Below are positions 8,109-15,926 of a DNA stretch of 38,535 bases, piece after piece. The notes under the pieces were generated by a model, which saw nothing but the letters and a program-made list of their open reading frames with translations, had not been told where the DNA came from and ran no database searches. The translations under genes and the position numbers were made by a program. Position 1 is the stretch's first letter; the number at the start of each line of letters is the position of its first letter. The stretch comes from CAKRPJ01 sp934376955 (lineage in GTDB: Bacteria; Bacillota; Clostridia; Lachnospirales; Lachnospiraceae): assembly GCA_934376955.1 (NCBI GenBank), contig CAKRPJ010000023.1, positions 1-38,535 of the forward strand. Direction: 5' to 3'.

Positions 8109-11100
8109 ATGGCGGCAGGCCGGAATATCAAAGGAATAACGATTGAAATCGGCGGAGATACCACAGGCCTGCAGAAAGCCCTAAGCGGTGTAAACGACAA
8201 GCTGAAAAATACTCAGGCACAGCTGAAAGACGTGAACACTCTGCTGAAATTAGATCCATCAAATACGGTGCTGGTAGCGCAAAAACAGGAATTACTGAAA
8301 AATGCGATAGCAGACACAGCAAGCAAATTGGACACGCTGGAGGCGGCACAGAAAGATGTGACAGCAGCTCTGGAGGCCGGAAAGATTGGCCAGGAGGAGT
8401 ACATGGCTTTCCAGCGAGAAGTTGAGGCAACCAAGGCAACATTGAGCCGGTATCAGTCAGAACTGGACGGATTAAATACCGAACAGGACAGACTGGCTAC
8501 GAACACCGAACGCCTCAGCAAATTATTTGACGCTCTGGGAGCGGACGTGGATGATTATGCGGACGTCCTGGGCAGTAAGCTGGTAACAGCAATAAAAAAC
8601 GGATCTGCATCATCAGATCAGTTGAAACTGGCCATTGAAAAGATCGGAAGATCAGCCACAGACGGAAAAGCTGACATCAAACAGATGACAGACGCTCTGG
8701 ACACGGTTGACGATGGACAGGCAATCAAAAACCTCATCCAGGACTTAAAAGAAGCAGGAACACAGGCAGACAACACATCAGAACAGCTGGACGAGATGGG
8801 AAAAACCCTCTCAGCAGGCGCATTGATGGAGGCTGCCGATCAGCTTTCTGGACTGGGGGATAAAATAACAGAATTAGGAGACAAAGCAAAGGACGCTTTT
8901 CTGGAGACACAAGATGCCACAGTAAAAGCGTCCACTTATTTTGGAGAAACCGGGAAAGCGGCTGAGGAAACAGCCGGAGTCATCAAGGACGTATATGCTG
9001 AGGGCGTGGGAGATTCCATGGACTCTGTATCAAATGCAGTCATTACGGTAAAAAAGAACCTGAAAGATCTGGATGAGACTACACTGACACATCTGACAGA
9101 GCAGGCAATCACGCTGGATGAGCTGTATGGAATTGACATGAATGAGACTCTCCGAGGTGCCAACAGCCTCATGGAGCAGTACGGACTCACGGCGCAGCAG
9201 GCCATGGACTATATCGTAAAGGGCACACAGAATGGCCTGGATAAGACAAACGAGCTGGGGGATAACCTCTCAGAGTATTCTGGAAAGTTCGCTCAGGCCG
9301 GTTATTCCGCTCAGGAGTATTTCCAACTATTGCAGAACGGACTGGACAATGGAGCGTATAACCTGGACAAGGTAAACGATGCCATTAACGAAGTCACGAC
9401 CAGACTGGTTGATGGAACAATAGCGGATTCCCTGAGCAAAATTGATGAAAAGACCGGGGAGGTACAAGCCGGAACCGGAGGCTGGAGCAAAGAAGTTGAG
9501 GATGTATTTAAACAGTGGCAGCAGGGCGGAGCTACACAGAAAGATGTTATTGATGCCATTGTGACAGATATTCAAAACACAGAGAACCAGCAGGACAAAC
9601 TGAACAAAGCAGCGCTGGCATTCGGTACAATGGCCGAGGACGGCAATGCGAAGTTCATAGAATCGCTCACATCTGTGGGAAACACCTATGATGACGTGGC
9701 TGGATCAGCAGAGAATATGTTCGACCAGTCCACGACAGACTCCCAGACGTTTGAGGCAAGCATGAGACAGCTGGAGCAGAGCCTGATTCCATTGGGAGAG
9801 GCACTGATGAACCTGGCAAACAATATCATTCCACCGATAGCAGCAGGATTGAAACAGGTGGGAGAGTTTTTCGGAAAACTGCCAGAGCCGGTACAGAATT
9901 TCGTGGTTATACTGGGGGCTGTGATTGCCGCCTTTACCACTTTAGCCCCTGCCATAACAGCGGTTATGATGATTGTGGGAACGCTAGGAACAGCGGTCCT
10001 AGGACCAATCATCGGAATTATTGCCGGTGTAGCTGCAGCAATTACCGCAATCATAGCCATCGTGAAAAACTGGGGCGCTATATCGGAGTGGTTCGGAGAT
10101 TTATGGGTAAAAGTGAAAGAGAAATGCTCACAAGTGTGGGAATCAATCTGCTCATTTTTTACCGAAACGATACCGCAGGCATGGGACAGTCTGGTGTCAA
10201 AATTCCAAAGCATCCCGGAATGGTGGTCAGGAATCTGGCAACAGGTCGGAGATTTCTTTTCTCAGATCTGGCAGTCAATCTGTTCATTCTTTACGGATAC
10301 AATACCGCAGGCATGGCAGAACGTGGTTTCATGGTTCCAGGGCATCCCGGAATGGTGGTCAGGAATTTGGCAGCAGGTGGCTGATTTCTTCTCAGGAATC
10401 TGGCAGTCCATGATGGAAAACCCTGTGCTGTCATCAATCGTAACAACCATACAGGAATTGTGGCAGAATGCAGTCACTACACTGCAGGGCATCTGGTCCG
10501 GTCTGACGGAGATTGCATCAGGAGCCTGGGAGTTGCTGAAAAATACGATACTTGCACCGGTGCTTTTGTTGATTGACCTGGTAACGGGAGATTTCACTCA
10601 GTTGGCGTCCGATGCACAAAATATCTGGCAGAATATCCAGGACGCTGCATCACAAATCTGGTCCGGAATACAGCAGGTGGTCACATCATTTGCAGAGGGA
10701 TTGGTCACTCATGTGGTCACTCTGGTTACAGGATTTATGGACACCCTGTCAAGTTTGTGGGACATGATAAAGCAGACGGCGCTCAATACCTGGGAAAATC
10801 TGAAAAATTCTGTGGTTCAAACCGCAACAAATTTGAAAGATTCTGCAATCCAGGCGCTCCAGAACCTGAAAGAATCTGCATACCAGAAGTGGCAGGAAAT
10901 GAAGCAGAACGCACACGACAGCTGGGAGAATTTAAAGAGCAGTGTGGTTCAAACTGCACAAAATCTGAAAGAGTCAGCGGTGCAGGCGTTCCACAATATG
11001 GTTTCCGGAATTGGAAACGCACTGAGCAGTCTGGGATCAACTGTGCGGAACGGATTCTGGTCAGCAATCAGCTTTATCACATCACTGCCAAGCCAGGCGG

Positions 11101-11555
11101 TACAGTGGGGACGAGATTTCATAGACGGAATAGTTTCCGGAATCAGGAACGCCATTGGCAGAGTCAGAGATGCCGTGTCAGACGTGGCATCTACAATCCG
11201 CTCATTTCTGCATTTCTCAGTGCCTGATGAGGGACCACTGACAGAGTATGAGTCCTGGATGCCGGACTTTATGCAGGGATTAGCTAAAGGCATCGAAAAG
11301 AGTAAATCAGTGGTGGCTGATGCAATCGAGGGCGTGAGCAAAGACATGACCATCAATGCAAACGCAATGATGGATCAGAGCAACGCAAAACAGACAAACG
11401 CCATCATGAATATCACATCATTGCTGGCTCAGTATCTGCCATACCTGGCCAAGAGCTTAAACATCGAATGGGATACCGGAGGTGTAGCAGCGAAACTGGC
11501 AAGAGATATGGATAGAGAGCTGGGTATCCTGGCAGAGGAGGGAGGATTCCTATAA
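8109..11555 (+). CDS. Tape measure protein
   Basis: The 1148-aa protein sets tail length and passes through the membrane during injection. Residues 1 to about 260 are coiled coil with Gln/Asp/Leu-rich heptads and the opening I-E-I-G-G-D-T-T-G-L-Q-K-A-L, typical of Firmicutes tape measures. Around residues 595-660 is a long hydrophobic stretch (V-V-I-L-G-A-V-I-A-A and G-I-I-A-G-V-A-A-A-I) that could cross a membrane. Next come Trp-rich repeats (I-P-E-W-W-S-G-I-W-Q-Q), including a 132-base tandem duplication at 10144-10407, and later alanine/Lys helical repeats. ATG 8109 follows AAGGAGG overlapping the chaperone stop. Confidence 0.95.
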   Translation: MAAGRNIKGITIEIGGDTTGLQKALSGVNDKLKNTQAQLKDVNTLLKLDPSNTVLVAQKQELLKNAIADTASKLDTLEAAQKDVTAALEAGKIGQEEYMAFQREVEATKATLSRYQSELDGLNTEQDRLATNTERLSKLFDALGADVDDYADVLGSKLVTAIKNGSASSDQLKLAIEKIGRSATDGKADIKQMTDALDTVDDGQAIKNLIQDLKEAGTQADNTSEQLDEMGKTLSAGALMEAADQLSGLGDKITELGDKAKDAFLETQDATVKASTYFGETGKAAEETAGVIKDVYAEGVGDSMDSVSNAVITVKKNLKDLDETTLTHLTEQAITLDELYGIDMNETLRGANSLMEQYGLTAQQAMDYIVKGTQNGLDKTNELGDNLSEYSGKFAQAGYSAQEYFQLLQNGLDNGAYNLDKVNDAINEVTTRLVDGTIADSLSKIDEKTGEVQAGTGGWSKEVEDVFKQWQQGGATQKDVIDAIVTDIQNTENQQDKLNKAALAFGTMAEDGNAKFIESLTSVGNTYDDVAGSAENMFDQSTTDSQTFEASMRQLEQSLIPLGEALMNLANNIIPPIAAGLKQVGEFFGKLPEPVQNFVVILGAVIAAFTTLAPAITAVMMIVGTLGTAVLGPIIGIIAGVAAAITAIIAIVKNWGAISEWFGDLWVKVKEKCSQVWESICSFFTETIPQAWDSLVSKFQSIPEWWSGIWQQVGDFFSQIWQSICSFFTDTIPQAWQNVVSWFQGIPEWWSGIWQQVADFFSGIWQSMMENPVLSSIVTTIQELWQNAVTTLQGIWSGLTEIASGAWELLKNTILAPVLLLIDLVTGDFTQLASDAQNIWQNIQDAASQIWSGIQQVVTSFAEGLVTHVVTLVTGFMDTLSSLWDMIKQTALNTWENLKNSVVQTATNLKDSAIQALQNLKESAYQKWQEMKQNAHDSWENLKSSVVQTAQNLKESAVQAFHNMVSGIGNALSSLGSTVRNGFWSAISFITSLPSQAVQWGRDFIDGIVSGIRNAIGRVRDAVSDVASTIRSFLHFSVPDEGPLTEYESWMPDFMQGLAKGIEKSKSVVADAIEGVSKDMTINANAMMDQSNAKQTNAIMNITSLLAQYLPYLAKSLNIEWDTGGVAAKLARDMDRELGILAEEGGFL
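10144..10407 (+). repeat. 132-base tandem duplication inside the tape measure gene
   Basis: Units 10144-10275 and 10276-10407 are clearly similar along their full length, with long exact blocks such as the one encoding I-P-E-W-W-S-G-I-W-Q-Q in both. Each unit encodes 44 residues (C-S-F-F-T-x-T-I-P-Q-A-W ... I-W-Q-S). The reading frame is kept, so this is a protein-level Trp-repeat expansion. Confidence 0.85.
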
Positions 11556-12304
11556 TGGACGCAATCACAAACGGAGCCACGATTGAGATCGTGGCCACCG
11601 GCGAAAGATTCCACACTCTGAATGACTGGGGACTGGCAATAGGAAACAATGATTATATTGGAGATGTGGAACAGGAAAACTATTATGTGGACGTGCCTGG
11701 AGCGGATGGCTTTCTGGATTTCTCAGAAGCCATCACGGGCCGCCGCATATTCAAAAACCGTCCGATCAGCATCGAGCTGGGCGGTAAGAAACCAAGAGAC
11801 AACTGGGATATTTTTATCTCAGACCTTAGAAACCTTGTAGAGGGCAGAGAAATCAAGGTCATTTTCGACAATGACTCTGGGTTCTACTGGACAGGCAGAG
11901 CATCTATCCAGGGATACGACAGAAACAGGGAGATAGGCACATTCACATTGGCCATTCCGAAAGCTGACCCATACAAGTACAATGTCGCGGATTCTACAGA
12001 GGACTGGTTGTGGGATTCGTTTGATTTTGAGACTGGGATCATAGACGAGGGTACAGAAATCACGGTAAGGACCGGAGAGACAAAGACGTACACTATCGTT
12101 CCGGATCAGATGCCGTTCGTTCCGACCATATACGTGAGCGTTCTGGGATCGGCCGGACTCAAAATGACGGCGAACGGGGAAACCTACACACTGATGAAAG
12201 GAAAGAACCGTTTTGCGGATATCACAGTCAATACAGAGGACGTGGTGCTCAGTTTCACTGGAACGGGCACACTCACGATCCGGTACAGGAGGGGGTCACT
12301 GTAA
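11555..12304 (+). CDS. Distal tail protein (Dit)
   Basis: The 249-aa protein would form the hexameric hub at the end of the tail tube. The N-terminal half is a beta-rich ring domain containing L-N-D-W-G-L-A-I-G-N-N-D-Y, V-D-V-P-G-A-D-G-F-L-D-F-S-E-A and I-F-K-N-R-P-I-S-I-E, patterns of Firmicutes Dit proteins. The C-terminal half (about 150-249) looks like the galectin-like domain, with a closing strand R-Y-R-R-G-S-L. The ATG overlaps the tape measure stop (TAATG), and the Tal gene follows directly. Confidence 0.88.
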   Translation: MDAITNGATIEIVATGERFHTLNDWGLAIGNNDYIGDVEQENYYVDVPGADGFLDFSEAITGRRIFKNRPISIELGGKKPRDNWDIFISDLRNLVEGREIKVIFDNDSGFYWTGRASIQGYDRNREIGTFTLAIPKADPYKYNVADSTEDWLWDSFDFETGIIDEGTEITVRTGETKTYTIVPDQMPFVPTIYVSVLGSAGLKMTANGETYTLMKGKNRFADITVNTEDVVLSFTGTGTLTIRYRRGSL

Positions 12305-15300
12305 TTGTATAAAGTTAAAATGGACGGTCAGACCCTCTACTATCCAGGAGATAAAGAGGCGGTACTGACCAATCCAACGCTAAACCTGCAGACGGGATAT
12401 GCGGGAACCTTTGAGTTTTCGGTACCGCCAAACAACCCACTGTATGACAAGATCAAGAACCGGAGCAGCATGGTCAGTGTGTTCCGGGATACAACAGAAT
12501 TGTTCTATGGAGAGGTCCGGAAACAGCCGAAAGTAGACCGTTACAGAAACAAAAATGTCTATTGCGCCGGCGCAATGAGTTTCCTGGCGGACTCCATACA
12601 GCCACAAGCTGAGTATCATGATATGACACCACGACAGATGCTGGAGACGTTTCTGGATATTCACAACAACCAGGTGGAGGATAGAAAAAAGGTCTATCTG
12701 GGAAAAGTGACAATCACAGACGCAAATGATTCTCTATACAGGTATACAAACTTTGAGAACACGCTGAAAGCGATCAGAGAGAAACTGGTGGAGAAACTGG
12801 GAGGATATCTGAAACTCCGGCATGAGAATGACAAACTATATCTGGACTGGATCACACTGGAAGAATACGGAAAGTATTGCAGCCAGCCGATTGAGTTCGG
12901 GTTGAATATGCTGGACTACTCACTGAGCAGAACGGCGGAGAACATTGCCACAGCGTTGATTCCGCTGGGCGCACGTCTGGAGGGAGAGTCAGAGATTGAC
13001 GCTCTGGAGAAGTATGTGGACATTACCAGCGTAAACGGTGGATCAAATTACATTTATAACCAGAGCGCGGTGGAAAACTTTGGCTGGGTGTGGATAACTA
13101 ACACCTGGCAGGATGTAACAGAGCCATCAAACCTGCTCAGAAAAGGAAAAGAGTGGCTGGAGGATAACCAGTTTGAGGATTTAACACTGGAACTGACAGC
13201 GGTAGACCTGTCCATGATGGACAGTGACTATGATGCTTTTGAGTGCGGAGATAGGATTCAGTGCAGAGCCAAGCCATACGGCATGAACAGAGTTTTTCCG
13301 GTAATGGAGATGCAGATCCCTCTACAGAAACCAGACGGAGCAACATTGACGCTGGGGGAGAACAGAAAGCTGACCTATACAGAACAGCAGAGCAGAATCT
13401 ATTCCGGAGTCACAGCAACGGCTGAGGAACGCCGGAAAATCCAGAATCAGGAAGTCCGGGCGGCCATTGACAACCTGACAGCAAAGATGACAGGAACGGC
13501 CGGAGGATATCATCTGGAGGAATTTGACGAAAATGGACTCTGGCTCAGAGAGCTATACATGGACGCTCCGAGCAAAGAAAAGGCCACAAAGATTCTACAG
13601 ATAAACAAGGAGGGCATCGGAGGCAGTCACAACGGATATGCAGGACCGTACACAGTGGGAATGACACTGGACGGCCAGATTATAGGCGAACGGATCACGG
13701 CCAACTCTGTCAGCTCAGAAAAGCTGACGGTTGAGTATAAATCCGAACTGGAGGGGAAATTCTCGCAGGCCACAAAGAATGCCAATGATTATACAGACAA
13801 GCGGGAAACCGCTGTGAAAGAAATTATCACAACTAGCATCAAGTCGATGGAGGACAAGATACAGCTGGCGGTTACGGATCAGAAAAGCATCACGAACCGG
13901 TATGATTATATCAAAGGCGGAGACAACCAGAGTCTGGACGTTTCAAGGTTCACGGCATCGACCAATGCCACAGTGGCAAAAAGCACAGCCGGGAATATGA
14001 ACGCCATCCTGATGACCAAAACAGACGGAAACACAGCATCAATCCAGCAGAGCCTGGGAACATTGCAGGCAGGCACCTATGAGATAGAGGTTAAGGTGTA
14101 CACGCCTACTGCAAAGAAACCGAGCTATTGTTATTTTGGCTTTTCCGGAAATACAATCTCACAGTACCTGTCAACGGTAAACTGTGATAAATGGTACACA
14201 CTGAAAAGAACCGTTACCTACACAAGCGCCGGGACAAGATCCTTTTATCTTTCTATTACTGGCTCATCTGGACAGCAGATCTATCTGACGGATATCCGTG
14301 TACTGAGAAATGTGAAAGAACTGATTGACGATGTGGACGCAAGAATCACGGTAGAGGCCGGAAAGATCACTCAGCAGGTATCTGAGATGTATGAGAGCAA
14401 CAGTCATAACTATTGCACAAACGGATCTTTTTCAGATAGCGAAGATAAGTTCACTGGCTGGTACCGGTCTAACAATACACAGGTCACACAGAACACGTTT
14501 TCTGAAAAATCATGTGCTCAGATCACGAACACGACCAGCACCTATTATCTACGGTGGTATCAGAAACCGTTCGACAAAAAGGGAAAAGTCAGAGTAAGGT
14601 TCAAAGCGGCCTGTGCATCAGGGCAGGAGAAAACAGCCAGAATCAGAGTGACAATAGATGGAACGTCACACTATACAAATGCAGGAGACTTGAGCACATC
14701 CTGGAAAACATTTGAATTTGAGAATGTTGCAACACCGTCATATTTTTATACATATTTCTACAATAACGTGGCCAATACAACGGTATACATCACAGACGTG
14801 GAAATCATGGGATATGCGGCGGCCTATACTGAGTCTCAGTTGAAACTGACAGCAAACGATATAACGGCGGAAGTCACAAGAGCGAAAAAAGCAGAGGATA
14901 CACTGAAAAGCAGTATCCGGGTCAATGCGGATGCTATCAAGCTGAGAGTGTCAAAAGGAAAAATTTCCTCAGAGATCAGTGCAGAGTCTGGCTCTATTTC
15001 AATTAAGTCGAACAGAATCAGCATCAGTTCCACAAACTTTACGCTCACGGCATCTGGATATGTAACCATGAAAGGTGCAAGTTGTCAGGGAAGTTTCGAG
15101 GCGAAAAATGGAGACTGGTGGATAAAAATGAGCTATGGAGAAATCACTGGAGGATACAGCGGTTCGACCTATGGATACATTGATTTCAACGGAGCTTACA
15201 ACAACACCAACGAACACACGTTGAGAATCATGGGAAACACTTGCGTGGATATCAAAGGAAAGCTGTGTACAGCTACCAGCTGGAACGCTGGAACAGTATA

Positions 15301-15415
15301 CACGACTTACACCGGAACACGCAGAAAAATCACGAATATAAGAGACATCGGAAACGGAGCTATAGAATGGTCGTGGACAGATGAAACCTATAGAAATGGA
15401 TTATTGATGGGATAG
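12305..15415 (+). CDS. Tail tip protein, Tal / prophage endopeptidase tail family
   Basis: The 1036-aa protein begins at TTG 12305 behind AGGAGGGGG. Its first about 370 residues match the Tal hub domain, for example G-Y-A-G-T-F-E-F-S-V-P-P-N-N-P, F-Y-G-E-V-R-K and E-N-I-A-T-A-L-I-P-L-G-A-R. The middle and end hold two separate beta-sandwich regions of about 130-140 residues, at roughly 530-665 and 690-835, resembling carbohydrate-binding modules (A-G-T-Y-E-I-E-V-K-V-Y and N-G-S-F-S-D-S ... Y-I-T-D-V-E-I-M-G). The last 200 residues are Ser/Thr/Gly-rich strands. I infer roles in host wall contact. No protease active site is obvious. Confidence 0.85.
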   Translation: MYKVKMDGQTLYYPGDKEAVLTNPTLNLQTGYAGTFEFSVPPNNPLYDKIKNRSSMVSVFRDTTELFYGEVRKQPKVDRYRNKNVYCAGAMSFLADSIQPQAEYHDMTPRQMLETFLDIHNNQVEDRKKVYLGKVTITDANDSLYRYTNFENTLKAIREKLVEKLGGYLKLRHENDKLYLDWITLEEYGKYCSQPIEFGLNMLDYSLSRTAENIATALIPLGARLEGESEIDALEKYVDITSVNGGSNYIYNQSAVENFGWVWITNTWQDVTEPSNLLRKGKEWLEDNQFEDLTLELTAVDLSMMDSDYDAFECGDRIQCRAKPYGMNRVFPVMEMQIPLQKPDGATLTLGENRKLTYTEQQSRIYSGVTATAEERRKIQNQEVRAAIDNLTAKMTGTAGGYHLEEFDENGLWLRELYMDAPSKEKATKILQINKEGIGGSHNGYAGPYTVGMTLDGQIIGERITANSVSSEKLTVEYKSELEGKFSQATKNANDYTDKRETAVKEIITTSIKSMEDKIQLAVTDQKSITNRYDYIKGGDNQSLDVSRFTASTNATVAKSTAGNMNAILMTKTDGNTASIQQSLGTLQAGTYEIEVKVYTPTAKKPSYCYFGFSGNTISQYLSTVNCDKWYTLKRTVTYTSAGTRSFYLSITGSSGQQIYLTDIRVLRNVKELIDDVDARITVEAGKITQQVSEMYESNSHNYCTNGSFSDSEDKFTGWYRSNNTQVTQNTFSEKSCAQITNTTSTYYLRWYQKPFDKKGKVRVRFKAACASGQEKTARIRVTIDGTSHYTNAGDLSTSWKTFEFENVATPSYFYTYFYNNVANTTVYITDVEIMGYAAAYTESQLKLTANDITAEVTRAKKAEDTLKSSIRVNADAIKLRVSKGKISSEISAESGSISIKSNRISISSTNFTLTASGYVTMKGASCQGSFEAKNGDWWIKMSYGEITGGYSGSTYGYIDFNGAYNNTNEHTLRIMGNTCVDIKGKLCTATSWNAGTVYTTYTGTRRKITNIRDIGNGAIEWSWTDETYRNGLLMG

Positions 15416-15425
15416 GAGGAGAATC

Positions 15426-15782
15426 ATGAACGTAGGAGCAATTTTGGATAATGTAGCAGGAGAACTGGACGCACAGGTGCTGGCATATATGCAGGAGTAC
15501 GCAATTCCACCGAGTCTCATGGATAAGGTGTTGGATAGAATCCAGTCACACATGAGGCAGATGAAGTCAGAAGAATACGCCCAGGAATTGATGAAAACAC
15601 AGATTGATCTGGCGGTAGCCAATACGGAGCAGATCGGAACAGAAGAACAGCAACCAAAATCAGGAACGGAGGTGGATGATATCGAAGATTTCAAGAAAAA
15701 AGTTGGAATAAAGGGAGGAGACAAAAATGCAGACATTCTCAGCGAAGAAAAACAACAGAGCAACAATGATAAGACCGTATGA
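15426..15782 (+). CDS. Small tail-region protein, function unknown
   Basis: The 118-aa product is helical and acidic, opening M-N-V-G-A-I-L-D-N-V-A-G-E-L-D and ending in a Lys/Asp/Glu-rich low-complexity tail. It lies between Tal and the receptor-binding protein, starting at ATG 15426 behind TAGGAGGAG. I do not recognise the family. Position suggests a baseplate or tail-fibre accessory role. It overlaps the next gene by 56 bases, which is more than usual but both have good ribosome sites. Confidence 0.65.
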   Translation: MNVGAILDNVAGELDAQVLAYMQEYAIPPSLMDKVLDRIQSHMRQMKSEEYAQELMKTQIDLAVANTEQIGTEEQQPKSGTEVDDIEDFKKKVGIKGGDKNADILSEEKQQSNNDKTV

Positions 15783-15924
15783 GTTGGCGCTGTATTGCGT
15801 CCAAGGATATGATATCTGGCAAGAGACACCGGAAGAAAAAAGGCTTGCGAGACCAGGACATCCGGAGGATCTGGAAACGGTAGCTCTGGAAGATACAGCC
15901 CATACGATGAAGTTAGGAGGTTAA
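15727..15924 (+). CDS. Small tail-region protein, function unknown
   Basis: The 65-aa product reads M-Q-T-F-S-A-K-K-N-N-R then M-I-R-P-Y-E-L-A-L-Y and ends H-T-M-K-L-G-G. ATG 15727 follows GGGAGGAG at 15715-15722 with a good spacer, which supports it as a real gene despite starting inside the upstream frame. Its stop is three bases before the start of the receptor-binding protein gene, indicating coupling. Comparable short genes often precede tail fibres in Clostridia phages. No function is assigned. Confidence 0.6.
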   Translation: MQTFSAKKNNRATMIRPYELALYCVQGYDIWQETPEEKRLARPGHPEDLETVALEDTAHTMKLGG

Positions 15925-15926
15925 AC

